Assembly (NCBI GenBank): GCA_963695405.1
Contig: CAVOGJ010000003.1
Coordinates: forward strand, 124,001 to 188,000
DNA: 64,000 nt
Source of the DNA: CAVOGJ01 sp963695405
GTDB lineage: Bacteria; Planctomycetota; Planctomycetia; Pirellulales; Pirellulaceae
Direction: 5' to 3'
This document shows, one piece after another, positions 47,708 through 57,458 of the stretch. The translations under genes were made by a program, and so were the position numbers. The notes under the pieces are model-generated. The model was given only the letters and a program-made list of their open reading frames with translations, searched no databases and had not been told where the DNA came from. Position 1 is the first letter of the stretch; the number at the start of each line of letters is the position of its first letter.

Positions 47708-47815
47708 ATTAGACTGTCTGCTTTCCCGGTCTGTCTGCTTTCCCGGTCTGCTTTCCCGGTCTGCTTTCCCGGGTCCTTTCCCGGGAGAAATTAGACTGTC
47801 TGCTTTCCCGGTCCG
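47708..47815 (-). repeat. TAGACTGTCTGCTTTCCCGG repeat array, right side of transposase
   Basis: CTGCTTTCCCGG occurs five times in about 105 bases, and the unit AATTAGACTGTCTGCTTTCC occurs at both ends of the array (47708 and 47790). TAGACTGTCTGCTT is the reverse complement of the 14-mer on the other side of the transposase gene. The array ends exactly where the IS91 transposase remnant begins. Confidence 0.8.
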
Positions 47816-47819
47816 ACCA

Positions 47820-48555
47820 TGAGTACATGGTGCCCGAGATCGAACCCGAAGTGGTCGAGAACATGCGTTCCTGGGAACACAGCGGGTTCAGCGTTGATCC
47901 GTCGGTACTGCTGGCAGCGGGTGACCGGCAGGAATCGAGCGGCTCGTGGGGTACATGACCCGCTGCCCGTTCAGTTTGTCGAGGCTGGTGAAGGTGACCA
48001 AGACCGGCCAAGTGATCTACAAGGCCGAGAAGAGTTCGTGCCGGAGCTTCCCGGAAGCCATGGGAGACGGCATACAAAACGGTCCGAAGCGCAACTATCA
48101 GAATCCTCTCGCCGTTGGATTTCCTGGCCGAGTTTACGCAGCACATTCCGCCGAAGGGTGCTCATCTAGTTCGCTACTATGGCTGGTATTCCAACAAGAG
48201 TCGGGGCCTGCGGAACAAGAGGGCCGCAGAGTCATCGGGAGCGGCGGACGCTGAGCGCAGGGCGTCTGGTCGCAGCAGCGTCACCTGGGCCATGCTGATC
48301 AAGCGGGTGTACGAGCTGAACCCGCTGGCGTGTCCGCAGTGCGGCGGGCTGATGGTCGTGGTGGCCTTTGTCAAACCGCCGCAAAGGGAGGTAATCGAAA
48401 GGATCTTAAAACACTGTGGGTTGTGGCGGTCGTCGGCAGCAAGGCCACCACCGGCTAATTCGACCGGGGACGGTCTGGCCTTTGCCAATCGATCGGACGG
48501 CGAGCCCCAGGAACTTACCTACGTGGACATCGACACGTTCCTGGCCACCTTTTAA
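47820..48555 (+). pseudogene. IS91-family transposase remnant (N-terminus missing, two frameshifts)
   Basis: Three frames in order give the C-terminal part of an IS91/ISCR-type transposase: EYMVPEIEPEVVENMRSWEHSG; after a shift near 47930, IERLVGYMTRCPFSLSRL and KVTKTGQVIYKAEKS; after a shift near 48102, ILSPLDFLAEFTQHIPPKGAHLVRYYGWYSNKSRG, TWAMLIKRVYELNPLACPQCGG (zinc-finger-like cysteines) and ERILKHCGLW. The N-terminal region with the zinc-binding and HUH motifs is missing, cut at the adjacent repeat array. Probably inactive. Confidence 0.85.
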
Positions 48556-49238
48556 AAAGCCACAACACTCTGGCCCAGCTCTCGGTCCGCGCCGGTTGCA
48601 GAGCGCGGCGCCATTTGCTGCCAAGGTTGGGCTGAATGCCTGCATTTCGCGACCGGGCTGGCACGTCGTTTGAACCCTTGTCCTCCCAACACGACCAGCA
48701 GGCAGGGGCCCAGGCCGCCATGGCGGCCTGGGCCCCTGCCTAACCCACGCTTCCTAGCACAAATCAAATTTCCTATCATCATCATTTGGCGTTTTTCATG
48801 CTGCGGAGCAAAAATCTTGCCCATACCGTCTCCGACAGCCTCGGGCCTGCGTCGGCACGATCCGCCGTCCGGTTTGATGAGGGAGGAGGACCGCGAAAGC
48901 CGCCCTCCTGGACTCGACTGGCAATCAGGCTGGCTGGTCCCAATGTGGTTACCATCGCTTCGCCTGGCTCTGCTGATGTGTGTGACTGGAGACGCGACCG
49001 TTACTGCAACGAGCGTGGCGAACAAACGCGTCTACTCGAGTCGCCGATGGGGTGCAAAAACAATGGAACGTCATCTGGCGGCGACCAGGTGACGCTGGTC
49101 GATGGTCAGCCGACTCTCTTGCCGCTTTGCAATCAGTCGCGGCCATTTACGTGCAGCATCGTCGCGATCTTTTCTGCCCTCATCCCAGGATTGGAAATCA
49201 GGGCTTCAGCTTACAAATCGTGTCAACATGCGTCCGGC
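48556..49238. other. intergenic region with perfect palindrome
   Basis: No supported gene. The 40-base palindrome at 48701-48740 is the only clear structure. The remainder separates the IS91 remnant from the 3' end of the protein kinase gene. Confidence 0.5.
48701..48740. repeat. perfect 40-base palindrome
   Basis: GGCAGGGGCCCAGGCCGCCA is followed at once by its exact reverse complement, with no loop. It lies 145 bases after the IS91 remnant and about 500 bases before the kinase gene 3' end. It could be a strong terminator, a transposon terminus or a protein binding site. A T tract is absent. Confidence 0.9.
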
Positions 49239-52200
49239 TCAAAGTGACGACCGCCAAGGCTTGTGCTCATGGAAGTTATCCAAATGCCGAGCAAGACGAT
49301 CGCGTTGCACGGGGTCTGGCGTTAATTTTACTGCCTGTTGGGACCAGTTGACCGCCGATTGGAACTCGCCTAGTTCGGCGTGTGCTGCTGCCAGACTGTC
49401 CAAGACGGTTGGTATTTCATAGCTCGTCATTTCGCAGGCCGTCTTGGCCAATTCCACAGCACGTCGGCCATCTCTCACTGCCTCGGACGGTGCCGTGGCC
49501 AGAAGCCACGCCAGCAGGTTTCTCGTGTCCCAGTCGTGCGGAGTCAGTATTGCCACAGCATCGTCAATCAATTGGTTTGCCTCTACAAAACGACCGTCCG
49601 CAACGCCCGCGCGTGCTTGCAGGTACAGGATCTCGCGCCGCATGCGTCGGAGTGGGATCGATCAACATCTCGCCAAATGTGTTCTCCGCTTCCTCAGCGA
49701 ATTGTCGATTCACGTCTGCATTTCGGATGGACGGCAAGACCTTACGATACCACTTCTTGGCTTCGTCCATCCGCTTCAGGTGAGCACACGCCAGGGCCAT
49801 GATCAGCTTTTCACCAATCGGTCGATCGTTGCCGCGGATCACGATCGACTTGTGTATCGCCTGGATCGCTCGTTCCCATTGACCGTCAAGATACTCGGCT
49901 TCACCAAGCGCATACCAGCAATTGGGGCTGTGGGGATCGAGATCGCAAGCGCGGTGAGCGTGCTTCAACAATTCCCGGGGTGGGGCCACTGCACCAAACT
50001 TGGAATCGCTTGCGGTCCCCACCCATCTGGCATGAAGGTCCGCCAGATTCCGGCGGTACATCGTGACTTCTGGATATTCACGCACCAACTCCTCCAGTGT
50101 GGCAATGGCCAATTGCCAAAACGGTTTTCCTTCTTCGAAGTTGCCGTTTTGAGTCATTACGGTGCAAAGTAGTTTCTGCAGCTGACTGAGTTGATGTCGG
50201 TATTCGGCATGAGTCGGGAAGTCAGCGACAAGTTGCTTGGATAGTGGTAGGATCGTCCACAAGATCGCTTCTGCTTCTCTTAGCTTCTCGGGAGATGGAT
50301 GCCAATTTGAAAGCAGAACCACATAGTTGTACTGGGTGCCGACCAGTTTGTAGCGAAGGTCCGGTCTGTGGGGAAATTCGTCCTGGAGCACGCGCGAATT
50401 AAGTCAATCGCTCGTTGCTTGTCCTTAGTTCCTCCAAAGTTATGCAGCTGGATCGCAAGTGTGTGTCGTAGCTCAATATTCTGCGGATCGTCAGCCAATA
50501 TTTCTTCGAGCAGATCTCTCGACTTCGAAAAAGCTGCACTGGCTTCTCGACGGCGGCCCATGGCATCGTAAGTTCTACCAAGATCGTGCAATGATTGGGC
50601 AAATGAACAGACGGCGATGGGGTCTCTGGGCGGCCGATCTCCATGTTGCTTCTGTGAGTGCATGGCCCTCTTGTAGCGCAGCGATAGCTTCGTCGTACCT
50701 TTGTTGCTCCAGGTAAATATTTCCCAAATTGTGGAAGCTGCCTGCTAAGTTGGTACGCACATCGAGGTTGTCAGGCTGTGCGATAGCGAGACTGGAAAAA
50801 TTGCTGATCGCTTCCTTGAGCAGCGACTCGGCCTCCTCCGGCCGTTGGGCTGAGATAAGGTAATCGGCGAAATCGAGCATTGCACCGCTAAAATAGAATC
50901 GCAGCGGGTCGCTTCCGCCGACTCGCTCCTCGATCGTTCGGTACTCACTTATCGTTTTCCGGAACGCTACTTCGGAATCATGGAATTGTCCCAAGCGATG
51001 ATAGATCCTGGCGACGCGATGACGAGCCCGAACGGCGGCGATCGCTGCCGGCACATTTTCGTGTTCTTCTGCAGCAAATGCTTCGTAAATGGCGAGGGCC
51101 TGCTTCAGAAATTGTTCTTGTAGCGTCTCTAATTCGCCATCCTGGCTAAGCCACTTCTCCGCTACTTCCGTATACATTTGGTCGACCGCGTCCCGCGCAA
51201 TCTGCAGCCGATCTGCGGCAATCACGAAGGCCGCGGCAGCGCGTCGTTCTTCCTCGATTGCACGGCGAGCCTGCCGCGTACTTACGATCGTTGCGGCCAC
51301 GAGCACTATAGAGACGAGGACGGCGGCGGTGGCCCCGGTCCACAAGATGGCCACATTACGCCGCGACCATTTCGCGGCGCGATCCAGGACCGTGGGTGGC
51401 CGGGCCCGAATCGGCCGATGGTCGATGAATCGCTGCAAGTCGTCAGCGAGCTCTTGAGCCGACAGATAGCGGTCGGCCGGGTCCTTGGCCGCGGACTTGT
51501 GGATGATCGTCTCCAACTCGGCAGGGATTGCCGGGTCAATCACTCGCAACCGTGGGGGCTCTTCAAAGGCGATGCTCTTGAGTAGTTCATGACGGTCACT
51601 CCCAGAAAAGGCCGGTTGGAGCGCGAGCATTTCATAAAGCGTTATTCCCAGAGAGTAGAGGTCTGAGCGTTGATCGGCCAAGACGCACTTGGCGAGCGCT
51701 TGCTCTGGACTCATATAGCGGAGCGTCCCCAGCAGATCGCCAGTCAATGTCAGCGTCGCGTCCTTCTCGATGCGAGCCAAGCCGAAGTCGGTTATCCACA
51801 GTTTGCCGCCCGTGTCAATCAGTAGATTACCCGGCTTGATGTCGCGGTGGAGAATCCCACTTTCGTGGGCGAACGCCAGGCCATGCGCAGCTTGTACTCC
51901 CCAAGCCGCGACATTCCGGATGTACGAGTCTGGCCGATTCGTCCGCATGGTCGTGATCGCCGCTTGAATCTCTCGTTTTGTTTCGGCCGAGATACTCGGA
52001 ACGGTGACGGAGTCGTTGTCGCTGTGGCCGTTGGTAGCAGACGACTTCCGTCTGGCGGTGATCAGTTCGTGCATGATTTCAGCGAGTGAGGGTCCATCGA
52101 TGAACTGCATCGCATAGAAGTAGACTCCGCGATCGCTGCCCACGGAGAACACTGGCACAATGTGAGGATGGTGCAATGTGGCGGCAACGCGTGCTTCGTT

Positions 52201-52604
52201 TCGGAAGCGGAGAAGCTGACGCTCGTCGAGCCTTCCGGCGGTGTGGAGCACTTTGAGCCGCCACGCGGGCGGTCGAGCGACCTCTGGTGAGCCTCGTAAA
52301 CCAGCCCCATCCCGCCGCGACCGATTTGCCGGATCACCTTGAACTCGCCGATTTCCCCATCCGGTGCAAACAGATGGCCTGGCCCATTGCCGAACGCGTC
52401 GTCGTCGGCCAAGTCCGCGATTCCTCGCAACGTATTCGCCAGCTGCACCAAGTAGTCGGCGTGATCGGGAAACCTGCCTTCGTAGGCCCGCAGATCAACG
52501 TCGAGACCCCGCCGAATACGATCACTTATCTCGTCGACCGCCGACACCAGGCCTGGGTCGACGTCCAGCTTGTCGGACAAGTCTCTCGGCTCGGCGCTAT
52601 TCAA
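49239..52604 (-). CDS. eukaryotic-like Ser/Thr protein kinase with TPR repeats, four frameshifts
   Basis: About 1,120 residues once breaks near 52260, 50630, 50390 and 49645 are repaired. N-terminal kinase domain: IGRGGMGLVYEAH (glycine loop), RLKVL (lysine, at the first break), HRDIKPGNLLID (catalytic loop), DFGLARI and YMSPEQALA. A transmembrane helix follows (VAILWTGATAAVLVSIVLVA, about residue 360), then a long TPR-like C-terminal region (YDEAIAALQEG, LLKHAHRACDLDPHSPNCWYALGEAEYLDGQWERA). It starts 4 bases inside the sigma factor gene (ATGA overlap). Such pairs are known in planctomycetes, where the kinase probably regulates the sigma factor. Breaks are marked as apparent indels. Confidence 0.85.
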
Positions 52605-53221
52605 GACTCGTTTCCATGTTTCATGGCCTGATGAAGTCGCTGGATGGCGCGGAAATGCCGCGTGCGAACGGCATTTACTCCGATGTCCAGTATGGCAGCG
52701 ATTTCCGCATTATCCAGATGCTCCAAATATCTCAACTCGATCACTTCGCGATCAATCGGTCGGAGCGATGCCAAGGCCTGTCGGACTCGCCTCCGTTGTT
52801 CCCTCTTGATCAAGTCTTCGCTGGGAGTTCCCTCTCCGTCAGCGACTCGATTGACAAGCTCATGGATCGACTCATCATTCAGTTGGGGCGATTGTCGTTC
52901 CTCTCGGTTGATGGATCGTTTCGCAGCGGCGACGTGCTTCATATGGAATTTGAGCAACTGTTCCCAAGCAATGCCGCGCAACCAGGGATCGAACGGAATT
53001 TTTTGCTCCTGCGCATATGTGGACAGCCGTTGATTGGCAATCAACAGGGCTTCCTGCACCACATCCGAGGGATCGAAACGCCCACTCAGCCGTCGGTCGA
53101 CTCGCATCGACACCATGCGTGTTAAACGTTCGCGATGGCGGCGGAGCAACTTCTCACCAGCGGCAACGTCCCCGTCAGCCAGCCTTCGTAGCAGGACAGC
53201 GGTCTCGTCTTCGTTGGGCAT
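52601..53221 (-). CDS. ECF-type RNA polymerase sigma factor
   Basis: A 206-residue sigma-70 family protein. Region 2 is visible as ADGDVAAGEKLLRRHRERLTRMVSMRVDRRLSGRFDPSDVVQEALL and FDPWLRGIAWEQLLKFHMKH; region 4 as LASLRPIDREVIELRYLEHLDNAEIAAILDIGVNAVRTRHFRAIQRL, the helix-turn-helix that reads the -35 box. It is coupled to the Ser/Thr kinase by an ATGA overlap, an arrangement typical of planctomycete ECF groups controlled by phosphorylation rather than by an anti-sigma factor. Start 53221 (MPNEDETAVLL) is preferred to 53263. Target promoters may include the divergent secreted-protein gene. Confidence 0.92.
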   Translation of the reverse strand: MPNEDETAVLLRRLADGDVAAGEKLLRRHRERLTRMVSMRVDRRLSGRFDPSDVVQEALLIANQRLSTYAQEQKIPFDPWLRGIAWEQLLKFHMKHVAAAKRSINREERQSPQLNDESIHELVNRVADGEGTPSEDLIKREQRRRVRQALASLRPIDREVIELRYLEHLDNAEIAAILDIGVNAVRTRHFRAIQRLHQAMKHGNES

Positions 53222-53497
53222 TCCGTTTGGAATCCTAAGGGGAAAACTCGCAAATCTTGCCAATCGTTACAGAAAATAAGCAAACTTTGTTCGACCATTC
53301 GCTTTTTTCAATTTTCCGAGAAACGGTGGGCGTCATCATCTTTTCCCTCCGCGGCAAGCGGACCCGCCGCGGAATTTTCGAAGAATTGCGGTAACAGTTG
53401 GAGGATTTTCCGCGTTCTCCTACCGTCGGCTGCCCATCCGGCTCGACTCAGAGTATCGGCCCTCATTCAAAGGACGGCAACTGCCGGGATCACAACC

Positions 53498-55253
53498 ATG
53501 GCGAAAACAGCGATTATCCCAACACTATTGTTGCTCGCCTTGCGGTGGGCCATTCCGGCAAATGGGGAAACACTCGCATGGATTGATCAGTTCGGCACCA
53601 GTGAGCGTGATCGGAGTGTGGATGGGGGCGTCGCGGCTGATCCATTTGGAAACGTCTTCGTTGCCGGTTATACATCGGGCGATTTTGTCGGGACGAACGC
53701 GGGGAATGCAGATGTGATTCTAGTCAAATACACACAGGAGGGGACCATCGATTGGACGCGGCAATTTGGCTCCAGCTATTTTGACACAGCGGGTGGTATT
53801 GCAACGGATGAGCTCGGGAACGTTTATGTTACCGGTTATACGCAAGGAAACTTGGTTGGTGGTGCTATTCCCATTAACAGCGACGCTTTCCTCAGTAAAT
53901 TTGATTCGAGCGGCAGTCTCCAATGGATACGACAATTTGGCACGAGTTTCAACAGTGAGAGGGCAAACCGAGTTTCGATGGATGGAGTAGGCAATGTTTA
54001 TGTCTCGGGTAGCATCGGCTTTCCTAGTGACAGTGTCGAATATCCGACTTCGGGTGCGTCTGACGCGTTTCTGACCAAGTTCGATGGAATTGGCGATCAT
54101 CAATGGACACGTCAGTTTGGTACCGCTGAAACCGATTATGGCTACGGGCTGACGATCGACGGTCATGGCAACGCGTACGTGACGGGCTACACGGGTGGCA
54201 GCCTAGAAGGCCCAAATAGAGGGGAACAAGACGTATTCCTGCGAAAATATGATCCTGAGGGCGAGCCATTGTGGACACGTCAATTTGGCACTACTGAGGG
54301 AGACCAAGGCCGTGGTGTATCGGCTGACGCTGACGGGAACATTTATGTCACGGGAGTGTCTCGAGGGGAACTTGGAGGCGTTAATGCCGGCGAGTATGAC
54401 GCGTTCTTGACAAAGTCGGATACCGGCGGCACGCTACTCTGGAGTCGGCAGTTCGGCAGCAGCGGCATCGACTACGCGCACGACGTGTCTGTCGACGGAC
54501 TGGGAGGTATCTTCATTGCGGGCTATACCACGGGGGATTTAGTTGGCATCAATGCAGGTGGTGTCGATTCCTTTGTCACCAAGTTCGACACCCAAGGATC
54601 GCAATTGTGGAGCGAGCAACTGGGTTCTACCGAAAACGAAGCCGGCCGCGGTATCTCAGCGGATGGCATGGGTAGCGTATACCTTTCGGGGTATACGAAG
54701 GGTAGCCTGCAAGGCGCGAGTGCCGGCAGCGATGATGTCTTTCTGGCGAAGTTTTCCGCCGATACATCGCCTTGCGATTTCGATGGCGATATCCTCTGCG
54801 ACATCGCAGACCTCAATGGCGCTCCTCTTGTTGGGCCCACTCGCACCCGGTATGCCGGCGACCGGCCAGGAGGCCTTCGATTTGACCGGCGACGGTGTGA
54901 TCGATAACGCGGATGTTGATGAGTGGCTGGCAGCAGCAGCCACCGAAAACGGCTTTGCGTCGCCCTATTTCCGCGGCGACGCCAACCTCGACGGTTCGGT
55001 CGACGTCAGCGATTTCAACCTGTGGAATAGTAACCGTTTGTCGCTGTCGCTGGCCTGGGACAGCGGTGACTTCAACGGGGATGGAGCCGTCGACGCATCG
55101 GATTTCAATGTTTGGAATTCAAATCGACTGATGTCGTCCTCGGGGGCCCCAGCGGTTGTGCCCGAGCCGGAATCGGTGTGGCTGCCCCTCCTTGCCTTGG
55201 CCTGGTTGGCGGCTCACCAGCCCCAGAGGAGGTCGAACAGAGGACAGGTTTGA
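53498..55253 (+). CDS. secreted SBBP-repeat protein with dockerin and PEP-CTERM, frameshifted near 54818
   Basis: About 585 residues when repaired. A signal peptide (LLLALRWAIPANGE) is followed by about nine SBBP (beta-propeller) repeats of the form WTRQFGT-x(n)-GYGLTIDGHGNAYVTGYT, then dockerin-like pairs and a PEP-CTERM tail (VVPEPESVWLPLLALAWLA plus basic residues). The frame ends early at DIADLNGAPLVG; removing one G at 54818-54819 gives DIADLNALLLLGPLAPG and continues to DLTGDGVIDNADVDEW and DANLDGSVDVSDFNLWNSN. Predicted cell-surface, exosortase-processed. Divergent from the sigma factor gene, so it may be a target. Confidence 0.83.
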
Positions 55254-55676
55254 AGCGGACGGTCATGCCGACCGGCCACCTTTTGTTCCGAGGGGTGCTG
55301 ACTTCCGGTGCTGGTTGGCAACCGTCGAGTAGAGGACGCCGGCATCCGTCGACACGATGCAGCAGGCGGGTCCGAGATGGTGTGCTGCTGTGGGCGACGG
55401 CCTTGGGTCGAGGCCAGTGAACCGACAAGAGCCAAGACACAGACCTCGGGGACGCAGAATGGGGGGCCTAGGATATCGTGCTGCGACAACTCACGACCCC
55501 CCTGTCCTCCCATGCTGCGCATACATCGCATTCTGCGTCCGCCAAGTCTGTGTCTTCGATCCGTGTTGTACCGTGCAGTGATTTCGCGACAAGGTCTGGT
55601 TTTCGAAGGTTTGCATTTCCGTGGCCGCCCCGTGAGGCGTTTCCGGACAAGAGGTCATGCCGAGTGGTGCTCAAGC
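55254..55676. other. intergenic region left of the cassette array
   Basis: No supported gene. It holds a large imperfect inverted repeat (55436-55554) and ends at the first attC-like site. No integrase or attI-like sequence was seen. Confidence 0.5.
55436..55554. repeat. 26-base imperfect inverted repeat
   Basis: The arms at 55436-55461 and 55529-55554 share GACACAGAC and GGACGCAGAATG in inverted orientation, with four mismatches, around a 67-base spacer that itself has GGGGGG and CCCCCC ends. It lacks the AAC/GTT boxes of the neighbouring attC-like sites. It could be a terminator for the convergent gene ends or a degenerate cassette site. Confidence 0.6.
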
Positions 55677-55769
55677 GGAAGAACGACGGCGGTAACGGGG
55701 CAGCCGCCAAACAACTATGATTTCAAACCCGGCGTCATCGGCGGCTCGCGTTCACCGCATGGTTAGGCC
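55677..55769 (-). other. attC-like site A (distal end of array)
   Basis: On the minus strand the site opens with R'' GGCCTAAC and ends with GTTCTTCC. The arms GCGGT-GAACG-CG-AGCCGCC and GGCGGTAACGGGGCAGCCGCC pair with unpaired bases, as in attC stems. R'' is complementary to GTTAGGC, the 5' boundary of cassette A at site B. It lies 32 bases after the stop of the cassette A gene. Confidence 0.75.
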
Positions 55770-55800
55770 ATGTTGTCGACAGGTCGGCCATCGTCCTCGA

Positions 55801-56580
55801 TCAATCACTCCCCCCGTGTCCGAGGAGACTGCGAAGGCTATGCTTAACCGAGGCGAGAGCCGCGATCGCAAGGCCCGTCATGAGTAGTGTACAAAGGCAC
55901 GTGGAGAAATCCCACCGCCACCCCTTTTCGAACGACGCGACTACCCAGCAGCCCACAGCACCCAAAGCGGCGACTCCAGCGAGCAGAAGGGTGAGGTCTG
56001 TCCAGTGGGGTGGCGGTCCGACACCCCGCAAGTTCCGCAAACCGACCAAACCGACGAGCAGAAACAAGCTGCCCAAGGCGGCAAAGAAAGGGCCGCCTAG
56101 CAGCCTCGCGTCGCTTTCGTCTTGATACCTGGCCGCGTTGACTTCGGGATTATAGAGTACGTTCACAGAACCCAAGGGGTGGTTGTCCTCCGAATGCGTA
56201 GGGAAATCGACGGTGCGCTTCCCGTCGCGGATTTTCAGCACGGTGCCATGGACCGCATCGGGCACTATCAACGCGGTGACCTTCTTTGCGCCGGCGAGGA
56301 AGTGCATCTCCCAGCCAAACAATCCGACGCCGAACAGGAAACTGGCCAGACCACCGGCAACAAGAGCCCAAAGCAATGCCGGCGAAGCGCTGCTGGACCC
56401 GTTCAAGGACTCGAAGGATGTTCCGTTGTCACTGGCTTCGGTCAACTCATTCTTCAGCGTCGTTACAAACAGACCGCGCGTACGAAGCATCTTCATCGCC
56501 TCGTCAGCACTGGCAGCCTGTATGTGTCCTGCCTCGGTTTCGCCTCCAGAGTCCATCGCTTCGAAGTGAAAGGTCGGCAT
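55801..56580 (-). CDS. cassette A: membrane protein with GspF-type N-terminus and DUF3592-like domain
   Basis: A 259-residue protein. Residues 1-42, MPTFHFEAMDSGGETEAG and SADEAMKMLRTRGLFVTTL, closely follow the N-terminal domain of type II secretion/type IV pilus protein GspF. A hydrophobic helix follows (LLWALVAGGLASFLFGVGLFG), then a DUF3592-like exterior domain (AVHGTVLKIRDGKRTVDFPTHSEDNHPLGSVNVLYNPEVN), then four more hydrophobic segments. The fusion is unusual. It is the cargo of an integron cassette between sites A and B, read on the minus strand. The function is not known. Confidence 0.7.
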   Translation of the reverse strand: MPTFHFEAMDSGGETEAGHIQAASADEAMKMLRTRGLFVTTLKNELTEASDNGTSFESLNGSSSASPALLWALVAGGLASFLFGVGLFGWEMHFLAGAKKVTALIVPDAVHGTVLKIRDGKRTVDFPTHSEDNHPLGSVNVLYNPEVNAARYQDESDARLLGGPFFAALGSLFLLVGLVGLRNLRGVGPPPHWTDLTLLLAGVAALGAVGCWVVASFEKGWRWDFSTCLCTLLMTGLAIAALASVKHSLRSLLGHGGSD

Positions 56581-56596
56581 AGCAGACCCTCTGAGA

Positions 56597-56691
56597 GCCT
56601 AACGTTCGAAATCACCGGGTCGGGAGTCAGCGTGATCGAGCGAAGCAAGCCAGCCCGGCATTTCCGGCGCCGGTGCATTTCATTGTTCTGC
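56597..56691 (-). other. attC-like site B
   Basis: On the minus strand the site starts GCGGCAGAAC and ends GTTAGGCTC, the canonical G^TTRRRY form of R'. The inner arms TGAAAT-GCACCGG and CCGGTGATTTCGA pair with one or two extrahelical bases. R'' complements TTCTGCCGC at the 5' edge of cassette B (site C), nine identical bases. The stop codon of the cassette B gene lies in the site. Confidence 0.85.
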
Positions 56692-57327
56692 CGCGTTGTC
56701 TCCATTGGTCGTAGTTGTCCTCGAAACAACTTCACCAAAGCCGACGAGTCGAGCACCCTCACGCATTGTGAAAGTCGCGCCTTCGGTTACGTCAGAATAA
56801 TCGACATGCGGGTGATACATAAGGCATAAAGTGTATCGCAGTGAGGTACGGAATCTGGCATTGCTCGGGCCGTTGAGAAACTGGACACCTAAATATTCTT
56901 CGTTGCGTGAATCTTCGGCCCTGTCGTCTAGATCTTGGATGACGATGTGAGGCCGATACCATGTTTCGCCGCCAAACGTTGGTAGCGTTGATCGACCGCC
57001 ATCGTCCGGTGCAATGAATGTGGCATTTACAGTCACGAACGGTAGGGCCATGGTTGCTGCCGTGAAGCCCGAGTGCCATTCAATGCCTGTTGAGTTGACG
57101 TCACAGATGTCACATGAGCCGAGTAGGGTTGATGATGTTTTAGAGGTATACTCTCGAATTTGATATTTCCGACCGCAGGTTTTCCAGCTTCGGCAAGGGG
57201 CGCGGTTCGGGGATGCATTCCACGGAAGTTCGCAGCGACGCGCCACTTCTGCTAACGCGTCAGCGAAGGTGGGATAGCTATCAACGAGTTCACAGTGGAT
57301 TTCGTCAAACAGGCTGAATGACGTCAC
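56680..57327 (-). CDS. cassette B: protein with EF-Tu domain III-like C-terminal region
   Basis: A 215-residue protein with a GTG start at 57327, 23 bases after the cassette boundary. N-terminal about 50 residues: SYPTFADALAEVARRCELPWN and CRSWKTCGRKYQIREYT, a cysteine-containing unit I do not recognise. The C-terminal half reads YRPHIVIQD, YLGVQFLNGP and DVTEGATFTMREGARLVGFGEVV, which resembles the third domain of elongation factor Tu (FAIREGGRTVGAG). No GTPase domain is present. The gene ends inside its own attC. The function is not known; it might bind tRNA or a translation factor, or interfere with such. Confidence 0.7.
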   Translation of the reverse strand: MTSFSLFDEIHCELVDSYPTFADALAEVARRCELPWNASPNRAPCRSWKTCGRKYQIREYTSKTSSTLLGSCDICDVNSTGIEWHSGFTAATMALPFVTVNATFIAPDDGGRSTLPTFGGETWYRPHIVIQDLDDRAEDSRNEEYLGVQFLNGPSNARFRTSLRYTLCLMYHPHVDYSDVTEGATFTMREGARLVGFGEVVSRTTTTNGDNAAEQ

Positions 57328-57350
57328 GGAGTTACCTGGAGCGGCAGAAC

Positions 57351-57437
57351 GCTACGGTTCAGTGGGCGGCGTGAGTTGACTTTCCATCAGAACACGCCCG
57401 GTTACGCCGCTCCACTGGAACCGTTTGTTCTGGCCCG
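57351..57437 (-). other. attC-like site C
   Basis: On the minus strand, GGGCCAGAAC opens the site and GTTCTGCCGC closes it. The arms ACGGTTCCAGTGGAGCGGCG and CGCC-CACT-GAACCGTAG pair with a few unpaired bases. R'' complements TTCTGGCCC at the 5' edge of cassette C (site D), nine identical bases. Confidence 0.88.
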
Positions 57438-57458
57438 AATCGTGAGTTGACGCGGCCT

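Noticed and set aside
47708..47815. CRISPR-like array
   Set aside because: The repeated unit is only 12-13 bases, spacers are absent or a few bases long, and no cas gene is nearby. It is a short tandem repeat linked to the HUH transposase.
55237..55290. Possible eighth attC-like site with GAAC and GTTCCG boxes
   Set aside because: Arms pair poorly and the boxes match no cassette edge; part of it lies within the coding end of the SBBP protein.
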